Of a DNA stretch of 64,000 bases, positions 46,652-56,769 are shown piece after piece. How positions within the stretch are numbered: the stretch's first letter is position 1; every line of letters starts with the position of its first letter. The notes beneath the pieces were generated by a model, which was not told where the DNA came from, did not search any database, and saw nothing but the letters and a program-made list of their open reading frames with translations. The stretch comes from Rebecca billardiae RCC1528 (taxonomy: Eukaryota; Haptophyta), in NCBI GenBank assembly GCA_965240325.2, contig OZ251240.1, positions 310,001-374,000 of the forward strand, given 5' to 3'. Made by a program: the position numbers and the translations under genes.

Positions 46652-47705
46652 GAGGCCGCTCGAGCGACTTCGTGTCTGGCGAGGCAGATCGCGCCAGTGC
46701 GTGGCGAGGCAGACGCTCGCCTGCCTCGCCGCTTGGCGAGGCAGCTAAGCTAGTAAAGCCGCGGCCGAACTTTACGAAAGCCAAATGTCTGCCGGTGCGC
46801 CGCCCGTCTTTTGCGCACGGTGACAAGGGCGCGCGAGGGCGCTTCCTCACGATCCCGAAGAGCGCTGCGCGCGGCGTCGCGTTGGCGGCGGCAGCGGCGC
46901 TGGGGTGTATCTTGCCCATTCTGCGTGGCGGCGCGCTCTCATGACGCCTCGGCCGCCGCCACGCCATGCGCGACCGGGCGTGTCGCCTTCTTGACGGGCA
47001 GTGCACACGCCCTTGCAAGCGCACAGCCGTGAAGAGCCGAGAGCGTCCGTCGCGAGCACGCCGCCCACGCGGGATGCGTTATGCTGTCACCGAAGCCACC
47101 TTGCGCATGCGCTTCGCCGAGTTCGCCATGCGTTCAGAGCAGTCAAGATCGCTGAACGAGAGGATGTCATCGGCTGAAATGCAGGTTAGCAGTGCTCATC
47201 GTAGCTGCTACCCATGGTCATCCTGGCTCGCACATGCCAGAGCGCGAGCACCCAGTGTCATACGAATAGCCCTGGCAACGCATCCCGCGTGGGCGGCGTG
47301 CTCGCGACGGACGCTCTCGGCTCTTCACGGCTGTGCGCTTGCAAGGGCGTGTGCACTGCCCGTCAAGAAGGCGACACGCCCGGTCGCGCATGGCGTGGCG
47401 GCGGCCGAGGCGTCATGAGAGCGCGCCGCCACGCAGAATGGGCAAGATACACCCCAGCGCCGCTGCCGCCGCCAACGCGACGCCGCGCGCAGCGCTCTTC
47501 GGGATCGTGAGGAAGCGCCCTCGCGCGCCCTTGTCACCGTGCGCAAAAGACGGGCGGCGCACCGGCAGACATTTGGCTTTCGTAAAGTTCGGCCGCGGCG
47601 TTACTAGCTTAGCTGCCTCGCCAAGCGGCGAGGCGGGCGAGCGTCTGCCTCGCCACGCACTGGCGCGATCTGCCTCGCCAGACACGAAGTCGCTCGAGTG
47701 GCCTC
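46652..47705. mobile_element. Foldback element: 429-bp inverted arms around a 196-bp spacer
   Basis: 46652-47080 and 47277-47705 are reverse complements of equal length with only scattered mismatches by eye. The spacer 47081-47276 is unique. The arms share gaggcc at the outer end and gggatgcgtt at the inner end. Flanking tgtct on both sides suggests insertion. Each arm contains a matching open frame (containing GKIHPSAAAAANATPRAALF), but no known transposase is encoded, so this is a non-autonomous element. Transcription would yield a long hairpin RNA. Confidence 0.88.
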
Positions 47706-48689
47706 TGTCTCCCACTGCCACTGGCTTGGGGAGCAAACCCTCAGGATCGGGCGATGGCGACCAATCTGGCACGCACCACGCGCGCTGCGCAGGCTGATGC
47801 GCGGCCCTCGCGGCGCGCATGCTCGCGCGCGCTGGGCGGATGGCACCGGGAGACATGGAGGATCATCCCCGTCCCTTCTCGCCCCGCACTCTCGCCTCTC
47901 TCCGCCGCGCAGGACCTGTTGCATTACGCCCGGCCCGGCCCGGTCTGCGGCCGCGCGCTCTCGAGGCTGCGCGCGTGGCCCATCCAGGGCGAGTTTCGAG
48001 GCGCTCTCGAGCTTGGCACGTCGGGGCATATACATGGGCAACTGCCGCAAGCGCTCGCGCCCGTGCGCGTGGCGAGTCGCCGGCGCTGGGCGATCTACTG
48101 AGGGTCGTGCAGTGTCGCAACTCAGCCGTCGACAGCTGCCATCCGCGTAGGGGTGCGTGCGCGCCCACTTACGGTCACGTCGGCGCGTCGAGGTGGGCAG
48201 ATTACGGCCTATAGATGCTGCTACGATCATAGTAGGCGGCGTCGATCGCGAGCGTGCGTGCGGTAGCCTGAGCTGAGGCGCCGGTCGGTGCGCCGCGGCC
48301 GCCCGGGCGGCGCCGGGCACGACGACCGGAGTCAGAGGCGGCCGCAGACCGGGCGAGCGTGGTCGTGCGTTCGCTCAGGAGCTGATGGCGGCAGTCGTCG
48401 ACGGCGACGGGGCGGGCGCTTGTGCGCGAGGCTCGTCGTGGCCTGCAGCTTCGGCGAGCGTGCACTTCGTGCCGACGTGCGTGAGGATCGACTGGCTGCA
48501 AGCCTTGCTACAGGTTCGGGCGACATGCGTGCCCAACCGACGCGCCGCCGCCGCCGGCCAAAGCGAGGCGGCGGCTGCGCGCGCCTGCGCGCGCTGCTCG
48601 AGCTCATGCGACTTGGCCGGGAAGCTCGCGCCCATGCCTTACAAGGCTGCGGCGATCGCGGCGAGCTCCGGGCGCGCTCGGCGCGCAGC

Positions 48690-49260
48690 GCAGGCGCAGC
48701 TTGGCCGACCATCTTGCCGTGCGCGAGCAGTTGCTGCACGACGGTGAGCACGGCGTCGGCGGTCATCCATGGCACCTGCGACAGATGCTGGCGACCGGAC
48801 ATATGCCTGGCCGCACGCTGAGCCTCGGCAAGCTGCCTGCGGTGCGTCTGGGTTTTGAGCAGCAGGTAGTGAGTCGGCGCCGTCAGTTCAGCAGCGCCGA
48901 GGCGCACGCCTTGCAGGAACCGGCCGTCCACAAAGCACACGCGGCTGGTGAAGTTGTGCGGGAGCCACTGCGGCGCGAAGATGGCAAAGAGTAGGCGGTC
49001 AGGCGCCTGCGCATGCCACGCGCTCGGCAGTGCGGCCTCGTTGTCCGCCGTGAGCGCGAGCGCGTACACGTCGAGGCCGCCGGCCGAGCCGATGACGACG
49101 AGCGTCCCACTGTCCAGGGTCGCCGTCTTCGAGGAGGAGGTCGATCTGGGGCAGAGATGGCAGCGCGGCGCTCGCCTGGCCCTCGTCAGGCTGCGCGCTC
49201 ATCCGCGCGGCAGCTTCACGCAGCGCGCCTCCGCCGTCAGCGCTCAGGGCAGCGGCGGCC
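48690..49260 (-). pseudogene. Disrupted unknown gene inside the 37-bp-inverted-repeat element
   Basis: Two protein-like stretches in different frames join near 49110. Upstream are GVVAAAALSADGG and LPQIDLLLEDGD; downstream are GTLVVIGSAGGLDVYALALT, FAIFAPQWLPHNFTSRVCF and ADAVLTVVQQLLAHGKM. A one-base shift is needed to read through. I do not recognise the family; position suggests an element-encoded protein. Downstream of about 48690 the frame becomes Arg/Ser-rich and is probably not coding. Confidence 0.4.
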
Positions 49261-49310
49261 ACAACCCCGCGAGGGCGGAAGTCCAACGGACTCCCAGAGT
49301 CGGCAAGACG

Positions 49311-49347
49311 TGTGCGCAGCGACCCCCACTGGGGGTCGCTGCGCACA
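49311..49347. repeat. 37-bp palindrome with 18-bp perfect arms
   Basis: Arms tgtgcgcagcgaccccca and tgggggtcgctgcgcaca around a single c. It would form a very stable stem-loop near the right end of the mobile element, perhaps a transposase binding or end-folding structure. Confidence 0.93.
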
Positions 49348-49428
49348 TCGCTCGCCCGATCCTGAGGGTTTGCTCCCCAAGCCACTGGCCTCTCGGACGC
49401 TTGCCCGTTGCATACCACGTCGTTCTGT

Positions 49429-49476
49429 ATCTCGCCTGCCTGAGCTGTGTGCGTCTCTTATTCTTAGTAAACTGTA
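49429..49476 (+). repeat. Dispersed ~47-bp motif, copy 3
   Basis: Reads atctcgcctgcctgagctgt then gtgcgtctcttattcttagt and aaactgta. It lies directly next to the end of repeat copy B, as copy 2 lies next to another repeat, which suggests it marks element ends. Confidence 0.75.
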
Positions 49477-49480
49477 ATAA

Positions 49481-50708
49481 TAAACTCTGCCCTGGCGGGC
49501 GGGGGGGTCGGCGGGCCGTGCCAGTGCTGTCGCAATGTATCCTCTGCGGGTTCGCGTCTTTCCGCACCCCGACGTGTACAAGTCTCAGTAGTCTGTACGC
49601 TTATGCGCATCAGCGTTGACGTCGTACACGGCCACCACGCTGAGCACGAGCGCGTTGACGTTCACGCGGTCGTCGCTCTTCGCATCTTCGACAGGTCTGG
49701 CGCTCGCGTGCTCGGCGGCACGAGGAGCTGTTGGTTGTGCGCGCGCGCGCGCACAGCGACAGCGTGTGCCACTCGCGATCGAGAGTGGGCAAGCGCTGCT
49801 CACGCGAGCACACGAATCGCAGCGCATCCGTCACCGGCGTGACGACTTCCGCCTCGTCCCGCAGCGCCTGCGCCATGGACGAGGCCATGGCGCGGCGATG
49901 TTGCATGCTCGACGTTTCATCTCTCTGCGAATGGCATCACGGGCTTGTCTGTGTCGCGCTGCGGCGAGGGTCGCCAACTCGCGATGACGCGGTTGCTGCC
50001 ACGGCGACAGACCCGGGAGGTGCGTCCGCTGCGCGTCGTACGCCGTTGGCGCTGCGCTTCCGTCGCATTGGTCACCGTCGACGCCATGCAGGCCGGACGT
50101 GGGCTTCGGCTGAGGGACCGGACCGCGAGCAATGACTGAGTCCGTTGCGCGGATTCCGGCGATCGAGTTCAGAAGGCCGCGCCGATTCTTGCGTCGCGTG
50201 CGATGGCGCTTCCCGCCCGCGAGACGCCTCGTGATGAGGGCTTTCTCGCACCGAGCCCGACGCGCGACGGTGGATCGCGCGAGGCGGTCATCGTGCGCAG
50301 CGCATGATGCTATGGCCGGTGCGAGCTTTCGACGTGCACGTCGGGCGAGGATCGCCCCAGGTCGCACGATCGTGTCGACGCGCCGAGCGTACCGCTCCAA
50401 ACGGGTCGATTTAGCCCCCGTTCGACCTGCACGCGAGACGACGAGGGCAGCAATCGCGAATCGGGCGAAAACACCCCTCGGGAGTCCTCTCACGATGTCC
50501 GCGCCGGCGTTGGATTCGGCGCGCGCCGCCCACGCGCTCCGCGCCAGGCGCCTGTTGTTTTCGGCCGAGCGTCCCCAGTTGGAGCTGCGAGGGCGCCCGG
50601 TAGTGAGCGAAGCGATTTTCTTTTCTTTGCGAGGCGATTTTCTTTTTTATCTTTCTTTTTCTTATCTTTTTCCCGGGCACTACAAGGGGCGGGCCTACGG
50701 CCCGCCAT
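49481..50708 (-). mobile_element. Degenerate repeat element, copy B (inverted relative to copy A)
   Basis: Reverse-complement match to 32767-35409 over its whole length apart from two internal deletions and absence of the nested transposon. Ends are taaactctgccctggcggg at 49481 and acggcccgccat at 50708. The reading ARRARRKLAPAIASCAAHDD is kept in both copies, but frames shift, so neither copy looks coding now. Confidence 0.78.
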
Positions 50709-51229
50709 CAGTACTGAGTCCGCACGGTGCCATGCTTATAATTAGCAGAACACGACGACTTACTAATATTCAATAATATAACGACAGCAACGCGTGGACG
50801 TGGTGCCGTGCTCCCATTCCCGCCAAGGGCCGTGGTACTCCGGGAGTACTCCGTAGGTTAGGCGTAGGCGTAGCTAGGCCTAGGCTGCCAAGCTTCCGCT
50901 TCGTCGCTGGCATCGTCGCATGCAGCATCACTCATCAATCAGTCGGCCGGCCGGGCGGTCTGCGCGCAGGCTGCTGCTGTAGCATTGTTATGCGCCGCAG
51001 GCGCATGGTCGCGCGATGACAACCCGCCAGCACGGCGGCGACGTGCGAGGCTCGGGCGGAGGGCAGCAAGGCCGGCTCGACTCGCTCAATATCAATCACG
51101 CTCGGCGTGCTGATTATTGATGACGACGCGCGACGCACGCTCACATCGCGGCGGTGATCGAGGCCAAGGGCCCAAGGGCAGCCCTGGCCGAGCGGCGCGC
51201 GCCGAGCGCGCGCGCCGCCTCGCTGGGCC
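50709..51229. other. Intergenic region downstream of the kinase gene
   Basis: About 520 bp. Contains the palindromic stretch ggtactccgggagtactccg near 50830 and a short direct repeat (taggcgtaggcgtagctagg). No gene seen; probably includes the kinase 3' end. Confidence 0.45.
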
Positions 51230-51753
51230 TCAGTCGAGCCTCCTGCGCGAGGCTGACTCCGGGTCACCCACGCTCTCCTTGCGCGAGGTCACGCCCGGCT
51301 TGGAGTGCCGGTCGGCAAAGTGCTTGCCGAAGCACTTGTAGTAGCCGAGGTACTCAGCGATCGGGCGCGGGCTCGTGCGCGTGAGCTTGACGAGCACCCT
51401 GTCCGCCTCGTCTTGCCGCCAGCGCGTGAGCTCGGCCGCCACCTCCTTGAAGTCCCAGCGCGTGGCCGGGCTCGGGTCCCAGCACGCCTCCGCCAGCCGC
51501 TTCGCCTCGTCGGGCCACTTGGGCGGCAGCGGTGGGCGCAGGCCGCGCATCGCCACCGCGTCCGCGATCGCCTCTGAGCCCATGTACAGGCCGTCGTACG
51601 CGCGCGAGCGCGTGAGCAGCTCGTAGAAGATGATGCCTGGCGCGCGCGCGCAGCCGCGCGCCGGCCGGCACGCGGCGCGGGGGAGCAGCGGCGGGAGGCG
51701 CCGGTGAGGGAGCGGCGCGAGGCGGCAGCCGGCGGCACGTGCGCGCCCGCCGG

Positions 51754-51794
<41 letters not shown>

Positions 51795-53150
51795 GCGTGC
51801 GCACCATATGAGTGCACGTCTGTCTTGCGCGAGTAGCTCTCTCCCCGGTAGTTCTCCGGCGCCTGCGCGCCGCCGCGCGGGCAATCGCGTGGGCGTGGGT
51901 ACGCAAGCCGCAGCCGCCGTGGCCGCGCGCGGCCCATCCCATCCCATCCCATCCCACCCCGATGATCCCATCCCATCCCGTCCCGATGATCCCATCCCAT
52001 CCCGTCCCGTCCTATGCCATCCCGCGCGCGCGCACCATGTAGCGCATCGAGCCCACCATCCCCGTGTGCCGGAAGTTGCCGGCCTGCGCCACCTCGCCCT
52101 GCCCGCTCGGGTGCGGCCCCTCGAAGGTCACCTGCGCGCGTGGGCACGGCCGGCACCCACCGACCGCGCGCGCGGCAGATCGCGGGCGCGCGCCGTGGGC
52201 GCGATGCGCGCGCGCTCGGCACGCGGCCGCGCTCGGCTCGGCCGGCCGCCGCGCGCGCGCGCGCGCGCGCGCGGAGAGCCCGCGGCGGCGACGGCGCGCA
52301 CCAGCCCAAAGTCGGCGATCTTGGCGGTGACGCGCGGCCCGCACAGCAGGATGTTCTCCGGCTTCAGGTCGCGGTGGATGATCGGCGGCTGGCAGTTGTG
52401 CAGGAAGGCCATGCCCAGCGCCACGTGGTGCGCCCAGCGCAGCCCGTCCGCTATCGAGTACGAGCGGACGAGCGGGTTCTTCTCGTTGATGAGCGGCTTG
52501 AGCGTGCCGTGCGGCGCGAGCTCCTGCACGATCGCGATCTCGTCCAGCCCGCCGTCGCCGCTGCGCACCGTGCAGCCGATGTACCCGATCACGTTTGGGT
52601 GCGCGAGGCTCTTGAGCATCAGCAGCTCAGACGCAAACGCCTGCAGCCCGCGCGCGTCGAGCGCGGAGGCGGCGCCGTCGGGCCTGGGCGGGGTCGAGCC
52701 GCGCTTCGGGGGCGTGGCGTTCGCCGCGCCCTCCTCGATCAGCATCTTGCGCTGCTTCAGCGCCACGTACCCGTGCCCGTCCGCCACGAGCCGCTCGGTG
52801 CGGCTGCCCCTCGCGAGCGCGTGCTCGTACTTGCACATCCACACGACGCCAAAGCCGCCCTCGCCGAGGACCTCGACGGGCGTGAGCTCGAAGAGGGGGA
52901 TGCACACCGAGTCGTCTAGGATGAGCGAGCGCAGCTTGGCCAGGTTCGGCTCCGAGCCCGGGCGCAGCTCGGAGGTGAGCGTCGAGACGTCCAGCCCGGT
53001 CGAGATCCGGTTGAACGTGGGCACGCGCCCGCCGCTGAAGCGCCGCTTGGCGGGGGCGTCGTCCGCGTCTTTGGCCGGGGGCATGCCTGTCGCATCCTGG
53101 CTGAAGCTCACGGTGCGCTTCTTGTCCTCCCGCTTGCTCGCACCCCGCAT
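51230..53150 (-). CDS. Serine/threonine-type protein kinase (four exons)
   Basis: Predicted cytosolic protein kinase of 469 residues; substrate unknown. Exons are 53150-52302, 52131-52036, 51862-51805 and 51636-51230. All introns (170, 173 and 168 bp) begin GTGCGC and end in AG with matching phases, and the joins restore kinase motifs. After a ~90-residue basic N-terminus come the glycine loop (LGEGGFGVVW, ~95), the ATP-binding Lys K132 (YVALKQRK), the catalytic loop with D261 (IIHRDLKPENILL), D280 of DFG (IADFGL), the activation segment (HTGMVGSMRYM|APENYRG, across intron 2) and the C-lobe (DVHSYGIIFYELLT). All key catalytic residues are present. It resembles TKL-like kinases by eye, but the group is unsure. 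Introns hold (CG)n, (CCCAT)n and (CGTG)n tracts. Confidence 0.92.
51749..51795. repeat. Intronic CGTG microsatellite (kinase intron 3)
   Basis: About ten copies of cgtg, followed by alternating cg and gc, within the third intron of the kinase gene. Confidence 0.93.
51932..52022. repeat. Intronic pentamer repeat (ccatc/ccgtc; kinase intron 2)
   Basis: Tandem catcc/cgtcc pentamers arranged in a ~25-bp higher period marked by cgatgatcccatcccatccc. It makes up half of the second kinase intron. Confidence 0.92.
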
Positions 53151-53608
53151 GGCTGCGCGCGGACCAGCGGAAGGCTCGCCCACGGCTCAGCACCTGCCGC
53201 GCGAGGGGAGCGCGGTGGGCGGGGTGAGCGGGGGGCTCGGGGACGCGGGTCGCACGAGAGGCGCACAGACAGCCCCCGCAGCACGGCTGTGGCCCACGGC
53301 GCGGACACGCCAGGCCCGGCACCTGGCGCGGCACGCGACGGCGTGGGTCGCGCGCACCCGCGTCGATCGGCAGGTACCAAAAAGCACATGGACCGGTGCC
53401 GCGCGCGGGCGAATCAGCGCTGGGGCGAGGTGACCGCAAAGCTCATCTCCTTATTCATCGTGTGCGGGCAGTTACCCAGCTTTATTGCATCGAAAGATCG
53501 AAAGATCGAATCATCGAAAGACGTCGACGAAACGTCATCATCGAACCTCACCATCAACCGTTCACAGCCGACGACGCGGCGCGCGATTGCGGAAGAAGAC
53601 GCACGCGG
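53151..53608. promoter_or_regulatory. Divergent promoter region, kinase and F-box/RCC1 genes
   Basis: 458 bp between divergent start codons. The right part (53440-53560) is AT-richer and has direct repeats gaaagatcgaaagatcgaa, the only local composition shift, so it is the best candidate for regulatory sequence of the F-box/RCC1 gene. Confidence 0.5.
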
Positions 53609-55228
53609 ATGGCGGACGACGCCAGCTACGCCGCGGACGACACGGCGGCCGACGCAACGCGGGGCGGGCCGCCCGCGCCCCCGCGCTCGCTGGCGGACCT
53701 CCCGCCCGACCTGCTTGAGCGCGTCCTCACTGGCCTCGGCGCGCCCGACCTCGCGAGCGCCAACGCCACCTCGCGCCTCTTCCGCTCCGCGCCGCCCGGC
53801 GGCCATTCGGCGCTCGAGGCCGCGCTGCGCGAGCGCGCGCGCGCGCGCGGCCACGCGCCGCCGGCGGCGCTGCCGGCGCACGCGCGGACATGGACGGAGG
53901 AGCTGCTCGCGCGCGAGGCCGTGCTCCTCCTCGCGCGTGCGCACGCCGACGTGGTCGCCGCCGGGACGGCCGCGCAGCGGCCGTTCAGCGCGTTTGTGGA
54001 CGCGGAGGGCGGGCTGCACACGTGCGGCGAGGAGGCGCGGACGGTGGCGCCGATGGAGGTCGCGGCGGCGCAGCCGCGCCCGGTGATCGGTCACCCGCAC
54101 GGGCGCACGCTGCGCCTGCCCACGCGCGTCGCCTCCCTCGGCGCGGTGCGCGTGTGCGCGGTGGCCGCTGGCTGTGCCCACCTGCTCGCGCTGAGCGACG
54201 CCGGCGCCGTGTACGGCTGCGGCGGCAACGGCGGCGGCCAGCTGGGGCTGGGCGACTTGGAGGCGCGCGCCGAGCTTGTGCGCGTGGACGGGCTCGCGAC
54301 GGAGCTGATCGTGTGCATTGCCGCGGGGGCTGCGCACAGCCTCGCGCTTACGGCCGCGGGCTGCGCGTACAGCTGGGGCTACAACTACTTCGGCCAGCTC
54401 GGCCACGGCGACAAGAAGGACCGGCTGGAGCCGGCGTGCATCAAGGCGCTGGACGGCGTTGCGCGCGTGGGCGGGATGGCCGCGGGCGGTGAGCACACGC
54501 TGCTGCTCTCGATCGGTGGCGAGGTCTACTCGTGCGGCGAGGGCTGGAAGCGCGCGCTCGGCCACGGCGACCAGCGTGATCAGCACACGCCGAGGCGCAT
54601 CGAGGCGCTCGCGGGCGTGCGCGCCGTGCACGTGAGCGTGGGCGGTGCGCACAGCCTGGTGGTGGACGTTGCGGGCGGCGTGCACGCGTGCGGCTTCGGC
54701 GATGTTGGCGCGTCGGGCTACGACGACTGCTGCATGCACCGCACGCCCGCGCGCGTCGGCGCGCTCGCGGGCGTGCGCGCCGTGCGCGCGTGCGCTGGCA
54801 GCTTTGCATCGGCCGTGCTGGGCGCGGACGGCAGCGCGCACACCTTCGGGGCGAATACGCATGGCGTGCTGGGGCAGGGGCCGGCGGCGCGGGCGGACGG
54901 CCCGTGCGGGCCCGCGCGCGTGGCCCTGCCCGCCGGCGCGCGCGTGCTCGGCGTCTCGCTCGGCGGCGCGCACGCGCTCTTCGTGACCGCGCCGGACGGC
55001 GCGGCGCACGCGTGCGGCGAGCGCACGGCCGCGCTCGGCCTCGGCGTGGCGCTCGCGCCGCCGGGCCCGGCACGCGAGGCCCCTCGCACCGCCGTCAACG
55101 TGCCGGCGCGCGTGGACGGGTTGGCGCCGCTCGCGCTGAGCATCACGACTTACGCAGCGCCGGCGGAGGCACCACGTCTCGTGCGTGCCCTCCAGGGCGG
55201 TGCGACGCGATGGAACTCACCAAGTTGA
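53609..55228 (+). CDS. F-box protein with RCC1-like beta-propeller
   Basis: Probable substrate-recognition subunit of an SCF-type ubiquitin ligase, 539 residues, one exon. The start ATG at 53609 (MADDASYAADD) lies just ahead of the F-box; the frame is open further upstream but without recognisable sequence. The F-box is at about residues 29-66 (SLADLPPDLLERVLTGLGAP). From about residue 170 come six or so RCC1-like blades, seen in repeated AAGxxHxLAL and YxWGxNxxGQLGxGD-type motifs: AGCAHLLALSDAGAVYGCGG, GAAHSLALTAAGCAYSWGYN, GGEHTLLLSIGGEVYSCGEG and GGAHSLVVDVAGGVHACGFG. The last ~40 residues are less ordered. The substrate cannot be told from sequence. Confidence 0.9.
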   Translation: MADDASYAADDTAADATRGGPPAPPRSLADLPPDLLERVLTGLGAPDLASANATSRLFRSAPPGGHSALEAALRERARARGHAPPAALPAHARTWTEELLAREAVLLLARAHADVVAAGTAAQRPFSAFVDAEGGLHTCGEEARTVAPMEVAAAQPRPVIGHPHGRTLRLPTRVASLGAVRVCAVAAGCAHLLALSDAGAVYGCGGNGGGQLGLGDLEARAELVRVDGLATELIVCIAAGAAHSLALTAAGCAYSWGYNYFGQLGHGDKKDRLEPACIKALDGVARVGGMAAGGEHTLLLSIGGEVYSCGEGWKRALGHGDQRDQHTPRRIEALAGVRAVHVSVGGAHSLVVDVAGGVHACGFGDVGASGYDDCCMHRTPARVGALAGVRAVRACAGSFASAVLGADGSAHTFGANTHGVLGQGPAARADGPCGPARVALPAGARVLGVSLGGAHALFVTAPDGAAHACGERTAALGLGVALAPPGPAREAPRTAVNVPARVDGLAPLALSITTYAAPAEAPRLVRALQGGATRWNSPS

Positions 55229-55807
55229 ACCGGCCGGCTGCTGGAGAGCCCTCGAACGCAACTTGCTCATGTCCACGAGCGCCCAGGCGAGCGCAGGGTG
55301 GTTATCGACGAAACGAAACGGTTCGCGGCATTCGCTGTGGCCATAGCAGTCTATCGCACAGGCTCATATCGAGGTCGGAGTACTTATTCGCTTATATTCG
55401 CTAGCGCTCGACACAGCATTTTGTTCCGGTACCGTATCACACTGGTCACGGACACGGTGTCGGTGGGCCTCACTAGTACTTAGTAGTGAAGTACTCAGAC
55501 ACTAGTCACTAGTCACTCGTAACACTGATGACGATAATTCGACGAGTGACACTGATCGAGCCCGACGCGGGCGGCCGGACTGTCTGTCAGTCCGAGACGA
55601 CGACATGAACGGGATGGCCCCGGCGGTCCGGGACCACATCTACAAGCGGGGTCTCGCTGCCTCGAAGATGGCGGGAGAAAGGCTATTAGAACCGTCGACG
55701 TCTGCTGGCACTCGAGATCACGACTCGTGCACCGCCTCGAATCTCACGCCGCGCCGACGGACCGCTGTTCCGAGCTGATCAGGCCCGGCCAGGCACTCCA
55801 GAGCGGA
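55229..55807. other. Convergent intergenic region (579 bp)
   Basis: Between convergent genes. Contains cactagtcactagtcactcg repeats near 55500 and a stem ggactg-tctgt-cagtcc near 55577. A 57-codon ATG frame exists at 55605-55778 (starting MNGMAPAVRDHIYKRGLAAS) without supporting evidence. Confidence 0.45.
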
Positions 55808-56007
55808 CTAGTACGGCACCTCAAACTGCCCACCAGGGCCCACGCCAGCGGGCACGAGCGCGCGCACGGTGCCGTTGGGCGTGGACACGGGGATCATCGT
55901 CCCCGACTGCCCGTCGGGCGGGACGATCGCATACACGACCCGCCGCGCACTCCTCGGTGGCGGTGCGCTCGACGAGTACGCCGTGGCCTTGACCGTCTCG
56001 GCGTCTT

Positions 56008-56038
<31 letters not shown>

Positions 56039-56521
56039 AGGCTGGCCCGATGACGCGGCGCCGTCAGCCTTGCCGGACGAAGCGGCCGGTTGCGCCGAGC
56101 CGGCGGCTGCTCCTGGCTGGCTGCCGGCCGCCGCTGCGGGCTTGGCGTCGTCGCCCTTGAAGCCCGCCTGGAACCCGCGCGCAAAGCTTGCGCCGGCGGC
56201 GAGCACGCCGCCCGCGACGGAGCGGGCCTTCTCCTCCCACTTCTCCTCTTTCGCTTTCTTCTGGATCGCGCTCGCTGCTCGCTTCGCCCCGTCCGAGAGC
56301 GTCGCCAGCACGCCCGTCTGGCGCGGCACGGCGATCCAGATGGTGCTGCCGGCCTTGACGTTGGGCGGCACGACCATCACGTGCGTGCGGCCGTCGGGCA
56401 GGCCGACGGTCATCGACTCGCCGGGGCGCACGTTGCGCGGGATCTGCACTTCAAAGATGTCGTCGGTGGGCGCGGATGAGGATGGCGGGGGCGCGTACGG
56501 CGGCGGCGGGCCCGACGCCAT
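55808..56521 (-). CDS. Small protein with two VPxGVxPGxxxxV-type modules
   Basis: Unrecognised protein of 237 residues. Start ATG 56521 gives [16 protein letters not shown]; the upstream frame is open but Arg-rich and unlikely. Two copies of a short beta-strand-like module are visible: residues ~25-70 ([20 protein letters not shown] ... [17 protein letters not shown]) and the C-terminus ([20 protein letters not shown] ... [16 protein letters not shown]). Similar modules occur in many protist proteins of unknown function. Between them are a basic helix ([20 protein letters not shown]), a glycine/alanine helix and a polyproline run ([11 protein letters not shown]). The PPPPYAPPP start could bind WW or SH3 domains; this is inference. 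It starts divergently from the E2 gene, 248 bp apart. Confidence 0.72.
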
Positions 56522-56769
56522 TTTTGCCGGTGGACGCCGCCGAGGAGACCAGAGAATTTCGTGGAACTTGCGTCTTGTGCGCCTTGCGGCGGAGTCACTC
56601 GGCTTGTACCGCAACGGCGGTTGCGAGCGGGAGGTCTGACTGGTCCGGGTGCAGAGAAAAACGCGCCCGGACAGCACGCGCTCCCCGCTCACCGCTCACT
56701 GGTAGCCCGCCGCTCGCGCGCGCTCGAGTGGGCGGCGAGTGTGCCACTGGTCGTCATCCTCGGTGGCCA
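56522..56769. promoter_or_regulatory. Divergent promoter region, two-module protein and E2 genes
   Basis: 248 bp between opposing start codons. No TATA-like element seen. Shared regulation is inferred from spacing only. Confidence 0.45.

Larger units (their letters stand above)
47718..49388. mobile_element. 1671-bp element with 37-bp terminal inverted repeats
   Basis: Termini ccactggcttggggagcaaa... (47718-47754) and the exact complement at 49352-49388 enclose the segment. A strong palindrome lies just inside the right end (49311-49347). A broken minus-strand gene is inside (about 48690-49260). No clear target duplication; it lies only 7 bp from the foldback element's duplication, so the two insertions are adjacent. 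Confidence 0.75.

Noticed and set aside
47333-47797. 154-codon frame in the right foldback arm, mirrored in the left arm
   Set aside because: It is duplicated only because the arms are inverted copies, has no domain, and runs past the arm into unrelated sequence.
50840-50890. Telomere-like repeats (gtaggttaggcgtaggcgta)
   Set aside because: Only a few irregular copies, internal to the contig, not matching a perfect TTAGGG or TTTAGGG array.
55605-55778. 57-codon frame starting MNGMAPAVRDHIYKRG
   Set aside because: No homology recognised, no neighbouring support, and length within chance for this composition.
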